The notes under the pieces: model-generated
Database searches by the model: none
What the model saw: the letters and a program-made list of their open reading frames with translations, nothing else
Told to the model about the DNA's origin: nothing
NCBI GenBank assembly: GCA_943331005.2
Contig: CALQJX020000004.1
Location: forward strand, 120,614-184,613
Direction of reading: 5' to 3'
Length of the DNA stretch: 64,000 nucleotides
From: Bordetella parapertussis
GTDB taxonomy: Bacteria; Bacteroidota; Bacteroidia; Chitinophagales; Chitinophagaceae
Program-made: the position numbers and the translations under genes
Part shown: positions 16,595 through 24,650 of the stretch, one piece after another
Position numbering within the stretch: the first letter of the stretch is position 1
Layout of the letters: each line of letters opens with the position of its first letter

Positions 16595-17188
16595 TTACTT
16601 TCTATAATCGAAATCACCTGTAGCAGGATAATACGAGCCGTTATAACTCAAAATAATATTGAATGTACCCTTCCACTGGGTTGCGTTAGCTACAGTAACG
16701 GTAATTGTGCTCGTTGTGTCTTTCCCGGATAGATCACTTTTATATAGTTTATCCCCATCCTCTCTATCCAAATATCCAATTGCACCGTAAGTGATATCAA
16801 TATCGCCGTAAAATAAACCGCACCTATACGTGCCGATTGCAGTTGTTGGATCTAATTTCATGCCCTCAAAAGTAAAGGACATTAGATTACTACTTCCAAT
16901 CAATGTGAAAGTATATCCAGCATATATTGGCGAAGTTCCATACCATATATCAGTGGGGCTACTAGTTGATAAAACGTTAAGAGTTGGGGGTATAACACCA
17001 ACAGACGATGCGGAGTTACTTGTATTTATGGTGTGCGTTTTACCTTTAAAAGTGATATTAAAGGTACTCACAGGAGTTGTTCCTGTACCAGAAGTGCCAC
17101 CACCACTACCTGAACCTGTTGTACTTGATTTTTTTGTGCATGACGCAAATGACAGCAGACATACAGCAATGAATAATAACTTTCTCAT
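16595..17188 (-). CDS. lipoprotein
   Basis: A 197-aa protein with lipobox FASC at residues 14-17, a Gly/Ser/Thr linker, and a beta-rich domain (FNITFKGKTHTINT, YTFTLIGSSNLMSFTFEG, WKGTFNIILSYNGS). The fold resembles small adhesin-like or lipocalin-like beta sandwiches, but this is a guess. It starts 2 bp after the stop of the XRE regulator gene, so the two may be co-transcribed. Confidence 0.6.
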   Translation of the reverse strand: MRKLLFIAVCLLSFASCTKKSSTTGSGSGGGTSGTGTTPVSTFNITFKGKTHTINTSNSASSVGVIPPTLNVLSTSSPTDIWYGTSPIYAGYTFTLIGSSNLMSFTFEGMKLDPTTAIGTYRCGLFYGDIDITYGAIGYLDREDGDKLYKSDLSGKDTTSTITVTVANATQWKGTFNIILSYNGSYYPATGDFDYRK

Positions 17189-17190
17189 TT

Positions 17191-17529
17191 TTATGTTGTT
17201 TTGATTTTTACTGATTTTGTTAGTGGTTTAGAACTTGTTACTTTATTACTCTTTTCTTTTGTTACCAGCCTTTTTAATAATCCTGGCGGTAGAAATCGTA
17301 TCAGATGTCGGAGAAGGGATTTATGAGACACATTAAGAGTATATAGGATCAACATTAGATGTACAACACTTGTGTTAATCTTACCTCTCTCTATCCTGCT
17401 TATCTGAGAATATTCTAACCCGGTCAAGTTGGCCAATTCCTCAATAGTCAGATTGCGGGAGGTTCGAAGATCTCTCATCATTTCCCCCACAGCCACAACT
17501 ATTTTAGCTTTGTCCGGGTGCATGTTCAA
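17191..17529 (-). CDS. XRE-family transcriptional regulator
   Basis: A 112-aa protein. Residues about 9-70 form a Cro/CI-type helix-turn-helix (MMRDLRTSRNLTIEELANLTG, then LEYSQISRIERGKINTSV with the recognition helix in YSQISRIERG). The C-terminus is basic. It probably represses genes of the element, perhaps the adjacent lipoprotein or the recombination block upstream. The start is either the ATG at 17529 or at 17523. Confidence 0.8.
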   Translation of the reverse strand: MNMHPDKAKIVVAVGEMMRDLRTSRNLTIEELANLTGLEYSQISRIERGKINTSVVHLMLILYTLNVSHKSLLRHLIRFLPPGLLKRLVTKEKSNKVTSSKPLTKSVKIKTT

Positions 17530-17683
17530 AGATTAAAAGAGCATGCAGTACCTACAATGGCAGATTTGCCACATTATTGAGGGTTATTGCATTTATTCTG
17601 CATACTCATGGTTAAGTAAATGATTGAATGATGTGAATTGATTATTTGTTTGACTGAAATCGGCACAACTTTGATATACATGA

Positions 17684-18130
17684 TCAGATTTCACCTTGAT
17701 CACAGAAGCTGTGGTAGGATTCTGCAGTTACTATTATGTGGTCGCAAAAATTAATATCCATCAGAGCACAAGCATCCTTCAACTTCTTTGTCACCACTTT
17801 ATCAGCTCCTGATGGTGCTATTTCACCAGATGGATGATTGTGCGAGATAATGATTCCCTTGGCTGTCAGTTTAAGTGCTATCCCTAGAACTATTCTTACA
17901 TCTATTATTGTTGAAGAACTACCTCCATCTGACATAAGGTACACTCCAATTACCTTGTTTGCATTGTTTAGATATAAGATAACGGATCTTTCCTTCAGGT
18001 GTATGGTCTCTTGCGGGTAGTAGTTGATAAGAATGTCGTACGCATCTTTTGAGCAGCTGATCTTGTGTATCGGCTTGCCTGCAGGTTGATAGCTCACCTG
18101 TATCTCTGAAACGGTTGTTAGTGCTTGCAT
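17684..18130 (-). CDS. RadC-like JAMM-domain protein
   Basis: A 148-aa protein of the RadC/DUF2466 family. The JAMM metal site is complete: H97-N-H99-P-S101-G in IIISHNHPSG and D110 further on. It lacks the N-terminal HhH region of chromosomal RadC, which is usual for the short version found on plasmids and integrative elements. The biochemical role of RadC is not established; it recurs beside recombination genes. An intrinsic terminator lies just upstream at 18147-18180. Confidence 0.9.
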   Translation of the reverse strand: MQALTTVSEIQVSYQPAGKPIHKISCSKDAYDILINYYPQETIHLKERSVILYLNNANKVIGVYLMSDGGSSSTIIDVRIVLGIALKLTAKGIIISHNHPSGEIAPSGADKVVTKKLKDACALMDINFCDHIIVTAESYHSFCDQGEI

Positions 18131-18146
18131 ATTGGTTGAATGTTAA

Positions 18147-18180
18147 AAGGGCCGATACTGCCAAAGCAATACCGACCCTT
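18147..18180 (-). terminator. intrinsic terminator between leftward genes
   Basis: A 15-bp stem with a 4-nt loop (pairing 18180-18166 with 18161-18147 on the minus strand, some G-U pairs) is followed by four T. It lies between the gene at 18204 and radC, so it may separate or attenuate them. Confidence 0.7.
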
Positions 18181-18203
18181 GAGGTGAAATGAAAAATGAC
18201 TGA

Positions 18204-18446
18204 TTAGAAATCTGCCACTACCCTGAAGTAGTGGTGATAGTAAGGCACATCGCCTATGTGGTACATGAGCAGGTCTTCATCTGTTGAACCAACTTCATCT
18301 ACATACAGGTATACACCCTCACGGTAAGCACCAATAGTCTTGCAACACTTTACCCTGAAAGGTGTGTGAAGCTTTCTGATTATTCCCTTTGAATTGACGA
18401 TGAGTATGGAATGTGCATCATGATATTGAACCTTATAGTCGCTCAT
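18204..18446 (-). CDS. small hypothetical protein
   Basis: An 80-aa protein from the ATG at 18446 (an earlier in-frame ATG at 18467 exists). It has short beta strands (HSILIVNSKGIIRKL, GVYLYVDEVGS) and several Tyr/His (PYYHHYF). It is positioned between radC and DUF3871 in the recombination block, a common spot for small element-specific proteins. Family not recognised. Confidence 0.5.
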   Translation of the reverse strand: MSDYKVQYHDAHSILIVNSKGIIRKLHTPFRVKCCKTIGAYREGVYLYVDEVGSTDEDLLMYHIGDVPYYHHYFRVVADF

Positions 18447-18486
18447 ACAATAGTGCCGATAATACACACCGGCAGTGTTTAGATGA

Positions 18487-19485
18487 TCAACTCAGGTACC
18501 AGCTTGTTGTTCTGCCACCCAATGCATCTTTGAGATGTGATGCTATGTTGAAAGCATTCGCTGCTCTATCAAGGTAACTGTCTATGTAGGAATTTCTATT
18601 TGCACCTGTAAGCAGATTGTATAGGTTCCACACATTGATGCTGCCATCAGGATTGCTACAGAAACTGTTGTCGCTGTAGTAATCATTCACCACGGTGTTA
18701 ATGAGCGAGTCACCAAAAAGTAAGTGAGGGATGTGTAGACGTTTACCAGGAGATAAGTGACGATACATACGTGCTCTACCAATGAACTGTGCAAACTGTT
18801 GCTCACTAAGTTCGTAGTTAGGCAGTTCATTAAGTTGTCTTGCAAAATGTACCGCATCAAACGACTCTATAAGGTTTAGTATACCATGATACAGCTCATC
18901 GAGTGTCTTTGCTCTTAGTTCCTTTACAAAATGGTCAGATGAAACTGTCATGTTACTGCACACCAAGACCTTAAAGCCAATGGCTACTTTGAAAGTCTGC
19001 TCATAAGAGCGGCTCATAAGATTCTCTGATGAGTATGCCCGAACGCCACCGATAGTAAGGTTAAGTCGCTTGCCATCGACAAAAGTGTGAACTCCCGGCA
19101 CGCTGACAAGGAAAGATAAACGGTCATACATTAATGTCCGTTCATGGTCCAGCAAGTCTTTTACTGGCTTATCTTTTGCTTCAGGTATACGACCCGATAC
19201 AGGGTGAGATAATCTGATGTCAGGGCGTGAGATACGCTCACCGGGATAGGCTCTGCTAACTGCAACTAATGCGGCATCGATATACTCCCCATGCGAGATC
19301 AGCGGATGTGAGTCCCTGTTGAATGAGGGAATAATATGCACGTTGTTGATGTCGTGTAGATTACCCTCTATAGTATTAGCCGAGATGAAAGTGTTACAGC
19401 TTGATTGTACATCTATTGACTTGACCAAAGCAGGCAACAATTTGCTCACCTGCTGAATTTCGGAGTTAACTGATTGCTGTTCCAT
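18487..19485 (-). CDS. DUF3871 family protein
   Basis: A 332-aa protein starting at the ATG at 19485, overlapping the 3' end of the ATPase gene by 20 bp. It carries the DUF3871 signature as I remember it: RLSHPVSGRIPEAKDKP, LNLTIGGVRAYSSENL, FKVAIGFKVLVCSNM, EQQFAQFIGRARMY, LLFGDSL, and NVWNLYNLLTGANRNSYIDS near the end. The family is found mainly on Bacteroidota mobile elements; its function is unknown, and the coupling to a RecA-like ATPase suggests DNA processing. Confidence 0.8.
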   Translation of the reverse strand: MEQQSVNSEIQQVSKLLPALVKSIDVQSSCNTFISANTIEGNLHDINNVHIIPSFNRDSHPLISHGEYIDAALVAVSRAYPGERISRPDIRLSHPVSGRIPEAKDKPVKDLLDHERTLMYDRLSFLVSVPGVHTFVDGKRLNLTIGGVRAYSSENLMSRSYEQTFKVAIGFKVLVCSNMTVSSDHFVKELRAKTLDELYHGILNLIESFDAVHFARQLNELPNYELSEQQFAQFIGRARMYRHLSPGKRLHIPHLLFGDSLINTVVNDYYSDNSFCSNPDGSINVWNLYNLLTGANRNSYIDSYLDRAANAFNIASHLKDALGGRTTSWYLS

Positions 19486-20341
19486 GTTCTGCTGTTTGAT
19501 GTTTGATGTTAGCAATGATTGTTTCTTTCCGTGCTGCATACTCACTCTTGAGTACATCCTGGTACTGAGGGAACTTATAGTACAGCTCACTCAATTCCGC
19601 TATCGTGGTACACTCATGAATGGCTTGCAGTACATCTTCAAAAGTTGGTGGTGTTACAACATCCATACCAGAGTTGCACCAGTTGAGAATATGTGTACCT
19701 GTATCAGTTGATGGAATGAACTGAGGTTTATCTGCAAAGAAACCTGTTCGGTCTTTTGATGCGGTAGCATTGTGTTTCAGGTCAATATCAAATACAAGCG
19801 TGAACTCATAATCCATACCATCCTTTGAGATACTCTTGAGACCAACTTTCTCTACAACTTGTTTTCCATTCTTCTCATTAAGCACATAGTCTTGTTTTGT
19901 TCTCAACGTACCAATGACATGTGCATTACATTGCAGCATGTGTTGTAGAAATGCATTGTAGCGAGGCGTTACCTTTGACCAGTTTGCAAAAGAATTACCC
20001 ATCATAGCTGAATGAATATCAAGAATACCACCCGCTCCATCCCAGAGGTGAGATAAAGAATCAATGATGATAACATCCATTCCTGCTGCAAGACATTTAT
20101 CAATTGCAAGAATGTACTTCTCAGGAGTGTACGGTGCTGTAATAGGCAAAACGTTATAGGGACCAAGGTCTGCATACAGATTTGCCGAATGATGTTCACT
20201 GTCTACAAAAACTATCCTGTCCCAGGAGCCACACAAACCGTAAGCTATGAGTAGTGAACTCATTGTCTTACCACTGCCACTCGGACCTTGTAGGGCCATC
20301 TTTATTTTTGCTTTCTTTTTCGAAGCTTTTTGTAATTCCAT
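19466..20341 (-). CDS. RecA-like AAA ATPase (phage-recombinase type)
   Basis: A 291-aa protein. Walker A is GPSGSGKT at residues 19-26; Walker B ends in D94 of IIIDSLSH; VIGTLRTKQDY resembles the sensor region, and VDSEHHSANLY lies where RecA/Sak4-type ATPases have their substrate loop. The C-terminal third is helical. It is probably an ATP-dependent single-strand annealing or recombination factor that acts with DUF3871 and the protein at 20415. The classification as Sak4/RAD51-like is inference. Confidence 0.8.
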   Translation of the reverse strand: MELQKASKKKAKIKMALQGPSGSGKTMSSLLIAYGLCGSWDRIVFVDSEHHSANLYADLGPYNVLPITAPYTPEKYILAIDKCLAAGMDVIIIDSLSHLWDGAGGILDIHSAMMGNSFANWSKVTPRYNAFLQHMLQCNAHVIGTLRTKQDYVLNEKNGKQVVEKVGLKSISKDGMDYEFTLVFDIDLKHNATASKDRTGFFADKPQFIPSTDTGTHILNWCNSGMDVVTPPTFEDVLQAIHECTTIAELSELYYKFPQYQDVLKSEYAARKETIIANIKHQTAEHGTAIS

Positions 20342-20363
20342 TGTTTTGAAGTTTTGAGTAAAT

Positions 20364-20391
20364 AAAAAAGGGAGACCGTTATGGCCTCCCT
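20364..20391 (-). terminator. hairpin with T run between leftward genes
   Basis: On the minus strand GGGAGGCC pairs imperfectly with GGTCTCCC and six T follow (20364-20369 on the plus strand as A). It separates the gene at 20415 from the ATPase gene and could reduce read-through. Confidence 0.5.
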
Positions 20392-20414
20392 GTGTCTTTC
20401 TGTTGCATCTTCTC

Positions 20415-20828
20415 CTACTTGGTGCGTATCCTTTGTGCAGCAGCTTTTAACGCACTACTGTTAGCAGTATTTCGTAGAGGTGCAGGTTGCTCTATTTCTA
20501 CTTCACCGTAGCCTACTGTCTCCTTAGAACCCGGAGGCTGATACGCATACCTGTAGGCTAAACTCAACACATCACCATTCTTGGTCTTGTACTCGTAAGG
20601 ATCACAAGGAACCCTCACTATATCACCATCCAGTTGTGTACCCACCATCATAGCAGCAACATTCACATCAAGGGTAGAAGGCATTGATACCTTTCTTGTT
20701 GTGGCATACATCCGCCCGGTACGCTCTGATACAATGACCTCCAAGGCACCAATAAGAGTTAGACTAACAAATTCACCTCCATCATTACGCTGCCTGAGGT
20801 GGTAGGCAGTCACCATTACTTTCTTCAT
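20415..20828 (-). CDS. hypothetical protein, possibly OB-fold (SSB substitute)
   Basis: A 137-aa soluble protein. FVSLTLIGALEVIVS, then TGRMYATTRKVSM, DGDIVRVPCDPYEY and VLSLAYRYAYQPPG suggest a small all-beta fold. Its size, basic C-terminus and position in front of a RecA-like ATPase and DUF3871 would suit an OB-fold single-strand DNA binder, but the acidic SSB tail is absent and I do not recognise the family. First gene of the leftward recombination operon. Confidence 0.55.
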   Translation of the reverse strand: MKKVMVTAYHLRQRNDGGEFVSLTLIGALEVIVSERTGRMYATTRKVSMPSTLDVNVAAMMVGTQLDGDIVRVPCDPYEYKTKNGDVLSLAYRYAYQPPGSKETVGYGEVEIEQPAPLRNTANSSALKAAAQRIRTK

Positions 20829-21508
20829 ATAGAATTTTTTAAATACATGAAAACGATCTCCCTATTCTCAAGGCCGGAAGAGTTAGGCCATTATCTTGAA
20901 AGCAGTGATGCTGAGGTCTTAAAATAGAATCAGCTACTTTTCTATCTTGTATATTAGATACAGACTTTTACCTCCTCTCTGAGATAAGTAATGAAGGTCA
21001 GGAGCAGAAGTAGGTGAACGTGGAATATGGTCTTTCTTATTTCAAAACTGTTTCGGCTTTGATAAGTAAGACATCTCTTCTCATAGAGGGGGTATGGCCA
21101 AGTCCATGAGCAGGCCAATGTGCAGACATAGGTAGTCTTTCAGTTCCTCTCTAATGCAGCTTTGGTAAGATTACTTTGAGGCCAAAGCCAATTACAGAAA
21201 TTAAAATCAACTTTAGCTATAGAGTTATACTAAATCATAAGATTTATTTAGATGATGCCGGGGGGAAGGGCTCCAGGAGATTGATAGGGAGTGGATCAAG
21301 CGATCAGGTACAGTATTACACATACAGACCTTAAAAATTTTGGGCAATTTTTTTTAAGATAGGCCAGTTGCACCCCGAACGTGCAATACACTTTGGAAGT
21401 GTAGGCTTGAATATATAATCCGTTCATTACTTTTATGAATTCAACAATTGAAAGACTTATTCTACATAAAGAAAATAGACCTGCTAGCGTCAAATAAACA
21501 TAGGGATT
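20829..21508. other. 680-bp intergenic region between divergent blocks
   Basis: This separates the leftward recombination operon from the rightward polymerase-like gene, so it must hold at least two promoters. A 92-codon leftward frame at 21296-21574 overlaps the polymerase-like gene and looks non-coding. Nothing repeated or clearly palindromic was found by eye. An origin or control region is possible. Confidence 0.4.
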
Positions 21509-23056
21509 ATGAAAGGTGATGTTATATTCCGGATACCGTGTAATATTAATCTTGACGAGGTAGTGCCTAGTCATTTAAAGGGGGATGCAAGAAAGCGTTT
21601 CTTAGACAGGTGTGCGTATCTGCTTCATTTGTTATGTCAGCCTCAGAACAAGAGCAGGCTGGACAAAAACATTAATAACAGTTACCGGTACTTCATGGTA
21701 AAGTATCTACGGAATGTTCTAGGCACGATGTACAAGCAGTTCCTTGTGTGTTTGGAATATAATGGCTTTATCACAGTTGACCATAGCTGGGTGATCGGTC
21801 ACAAGTCAAAAGGGTACTCGCTTACAACTCAATATAAAGATCAGGAACTCACGGATTATGAGATAAAAAGCCATATGGTGACAAAACAATATCGGACCCT
21901 AAAAAAAGAATACCAGAAAGAACAAAAGAAATATGCAAAAAGATTTCCCAAGTGCATTAATCAACTCTCGCTGCCATGGCAAATTAATGAAGAGGCTTGT
22001 TTGGATTGGATATCAGCTTTCAAACATAAACTGTTCGTGGGTTTAGATAAAAGCACAACTATTCGAAAAGATACCAGAGATGAAATTCGAAATCTATACA
22101 CTGTGCATTACAGCCACATCGAACAAACTATCTTGAATTTAAAAGCGAAAAAAGTAGAGTATAAAATAGACACCCAAGCATATAGGCTGCACACTGCGTT
22201 TACAAATCTGCCCAGACCAATAAAGAACTTTCTGACAATCGATGGAAGAAAACTGGTGGTGTTAGATATTAAAAATAGTCAACCTCTACTTTTCACATGG
22301 TTAGCTAATAGTGATTTCTGGAAAAGCGAAAAAACAGAACAGTACAAGACAACCCTGAAATACATAGATCCATCCCTTTATAAGGACATCTCAACCAAAC
22401 ATAAGGAAGACAAATCCCAAGTCATTAAGATGTTAAAAAGTCTGGAAATCCAAGCTGACAGAGGATCACAGCACGTTAGTTTTTCTAAACTTGTCACCTC
22501 CGGGGAACTCTATGAGTTCATCCAAAAAGAGTTCAAAGGAAAGTATATAGAGCACAACGTTGATAGGTTCGGCACCAGATCACTTACAAAAGCTGAAGTC
22601 ATGAGGATATTCTTCTTTGATACAGCCAAAGCAAATCATGCTTTTTACGCACCCTTCAAAAAATTCGCCAAACTATTCCCTGTTGAGTCAAAGATTATGC
22701 ATTTGATAAAATCTTGCGGCTACAACAGGTTCCCAATATTACTGCAAAAACTCGAAAGCTATCTTATGCTTGAAAAGACTGGTGAATCAATGCCGGATAG
22801 CATTCCATTCCTTACAGTTCATGATTCTTTGATTTTCACCGATGATGACACAAATATTGATACTGTAACCAAACTGATCATCAACCGCTTTCAAGAGAAT
22901 ATTTGTGTGGCTCCTCAAATAAACAATCCTGAATCATTGTACCCACAAAGAGCTTTTGACAAACTAGACAGCTACGTAGAGGAGAAGTTATTGAAAATGG
23001 AAATAAACCATGGTACCGGTATCGATCAAAGCGAATTTGATGTAACCTTTTTTTAG
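21509..23056 (+). CDS. polymerase-like protein (family A palm-type motifs)
   Basis: A 515-aa protein. Residues about 226-260 read RLHTAFTNLP...LVVLDIKNSQP: a conserved Arg, then D253 followed by NSQP, as in motif A of family A polymerases. K361 lies in a helix before FFFDTAKANHAFY, comparable to motif B, and FLTVHDSLIF (residues 434-443) recalls motif C (HDE) with Ser in place of Glu. The N-terminal 200 residues are basic and helical. No exonuclease domain was seen. It is likely a replication or repair polymerase of the element, though degenerate or non-polymerase roles remain possible. Confidence 0.5.
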   Translation: MKGDVIFRIPCNINLDEVVPSHLKGDARKRFLDRCAYLLHLLCQPQNKSRLDKNINNSYRYFMVKYLRNVLGTMYKQFLVCLEYNGFITVDHSWVIGHKSKGYSLTTQYKDQELTDYEIKSHMVTKQYRTLKKEYQKEQKKYAKRFPKCINQLSLPWQINEEACLDWISAFKHKLFVGLDKSTTIRKDTRDEIRNLYTVHYSHIEQTILNLKAKKVEYKIDTQAYRLHTAFTNLPRPIKNFLTIDGRKLVVLDIKNSQPLLFTWLANSDFWKSEKTEQYKTTLKYIDPSLYKDISTKHKEDKSQVIKMLKSLEIQADRGSQHVSFSKLVTSGELYEFIQKEFKGKYIEHNVDRFGTRSLTKAEVMRIFFFDTAKANHAFYAPFKKFAKLFPVESKIMHLIKSCGYNRFPILLQKLESYLMLEKTGESMPDSIPFLTVHDSLIFTDDDTNIDTVTKLIINRFQENICVAPQINNPESLYPQRAFDKLDSYVEEKLLKMEINHGTGIDQSEFDVTFF

Positions 23057-23100
23057 TTATTGGTAAAATGCTCATAAACTATGGTACAGCGAATCTCAAT

Positions 23101-23704
23101 TCATCGTTTGTACCTTGGATAGAAATGAGTCTCCGCATTTCCTCTCTTCTTTATCAAGCAATTGCTGTATTTAGATATAAGTTCACGTTCTGTAGCAGTT
23201 ACATTCCCACCAGCTATCAATGGATTCAGCATATAATGCCCCCGGGACATTGAGAGTGTAACATTTTCCTTTACTAAACTCAGATGAGCCTTCTTTGCAA
23301 TTGCAATGCTGCATTGTCTAGTACTATCTATAGACAAGCAGAAATTTTGGAACACTTCTATTTTCTGAGCATTCCACTGGTATTCGCAAGTTGTTTCATC
23401 AAAGTCGTCCAACAGAATGAACATCAGCAACTTCTTTGGGTAACCGTTTAAATTAAAAAGAAATGGAAGAGCTTCAGGGTTTATCTTCAATTTCCTTTTA
23501 AAAATGTATTCTTTATTTGTTATGAAATCAACTACATCTTTGTTTAGTATTTTTGTCTTTATAGGTCTTGTAAATGAATCAAAACCTGAAAACTTCCGAC
23601 AATTTTTTTTTTACAAACTTTAAAAAGCCAGCATGTGATTGCTGATCATTTACTACTAGCGGTTTGTCTTTTTTCTTATTGGTGCTTTGCTTTTGCTTTG
23701 CCAT
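23101..23704 (-). pseudogene. RepL-like replication protein, split by a frameshift at A10
   Basis: Reading left from the ATG at 23704, the frame runs through a run of ten A (T at 23603-23612 on the plus strand) and soon stops. If the run is read as nine A, one frame of 200 aa continues to the stop at 23101. The joined product has a basic N-terminus, then KLLMFILLDDFDE, HLSLVKENVTLS and GHYMLNPLIAGG, the last resembling the winged-helix/NP-G end of RepL plasmid initiators. It may be a true mutation, a sequencing error, or programmed slippage. Confidence 0.6.
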
Positions 23705-23974
23705 GTATTTTCTTCAGTGGCACGAGTGAATTTTGTCCCACAATGAAATAAAATTATTACAATTAACAGAATTTACCTTCATCAAGGTTAAATAGTGCAG
23801 TTGCCCAACGTTCATAACCTATACTTGCAGGTGTCCTAACAGCATAGGTAAACTCTTTACGAGACAATCTCTATGTAAGTGAATTATTCACACTAATTAT
23901 TCATAATATAACAGTTTTAAGTGGGGTTTCCGAGTTTTTTTAGGTTACCTTTGTGGGATATCATTTTTGTAAAA
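23705..23974. promoter_or_regulatory. divergent control region of two RepL-like genes
   Basis: These 270 bp lie between the starts of two divergent replication-type genes. They contain a 13-bp palindrome GTGAA-TTA-TTCAC at 23879-23891 and the direct repeat AATTATTCA twice within 23882-23903. This would suit an operator or part of an origin with iteron-like sites. The function is inferred from position and symmetry only. Confidence 0.4.
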
Positions 23975-24457
23975 ATGAATAGACAAAATAACACCTCAAT
24001 TCTCAGGATCAGAACAGCTGCGGGAGATAGATCAATACCCTATGTAAAGGAATGTGTGAACATCTATTTTAACAATCAGCATTTGCTTTTGAGTCTTAAC
24101 ACAAAAGAGATCTCGTTCTTGATTTACCTCACTGAAAACATGCGAGCCAATGACAATAGTATCATCATTGACTCGCATTTAAAAGCAGCATACATTCGAT
24201 TAGTATTTGCAGTATCTAACTGCGAGGTAGAATTGTCATCGTCCTCAATCGACAAGTTTTTACGAAAATTTAAAAATCTAGGCTATGTCATTTTAAAGGG
24301 ATCCGCAAAGAGCTCCTACTATTTTATCAATCCAAAGTACTTCTTCAAAGGAAGAGAAAGTGATAGAATTCGCTTACTGGAAAAAATCATATCAGATAAA
24401 TTAGGAAAAGGTGAAAGCATAGAACACCTGATTAATCAGCCGGTTGAGAGCTTCTGA
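23975..24457 (+). CDS. RepL-like replication/regulatory protein
   Basis: A 160-aa protein from the ATG at 23975; an upstream GTG at 23921 is in frame but less likely. Residues about 35-130 form a winged-helix pattern: helical LLLSLNTKEISFLIYL, then SSIDKFLRKFKNLGYVIL as recognition helix and wing, then SYYFINPKYFFKG, the NP-x-F-x-KG box of RepL-type initiators. It is divergent to a second RepL-like gene. Probably it starts replication of the excised element or regulates it; this is family-level inference. Confidence 0.5.
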   Translation: MNRQNNTSILRIRTAAGDRSIPYVKECVNIYFNNQHLLLSLNTKEISFLIYLTENMRANDNSIIIDSHLKAAYIRLVFAVSNCEVELSSSSIDKFLRKFKNLGYVILKGSAKSSYYFINPKYFFKGRESDRIRLLEKIISDKLGKGESIEHLINQPVESF

Positions 24458-24461
24458 GCCG

Positions 24462-24623
24462 CTACACATCCTTGTCTTCCCGCAGACGTTTTTGTAAACG
24501 CTGCATGTCATTGGATATTTTCAACTCACCTACTCGGGCATAATTATTGTGCGTCATGGTGATTTTACTGTTCACAAGCATCTTTGAAGCAGTATCTAAT
24601 GGTAAGTATTCAGTGTTGTTAAG
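24462..24623 (-). pseudogene. C-terminal relic of a second tyrosine recombinase
   Basis: The leftward frame encodes TASKMLVNSKITMT and then HNNYARVGELKISNDMQRL before the stop. This is the C-terminal end of a phage-type tyrosine integrase, with the catalytic Tyr in NNYARV. An in-frame stop lies directly upstream and the N-terminal and HxxR regions are absent. It is unrelated in sequence to the intact integrase next door and records an earlier insertion or gene replacement. Confidence 0.65.
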
Positions 24624-24650
24624 TCAGGTAAAAGAGTAATTAGGAAGTGA

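Noticed and set aside
21296..21574. 92-codon leftward frame
   Set aside because: Overlaps the start of the polymerase-like gene and has no domain or coding-like composition.
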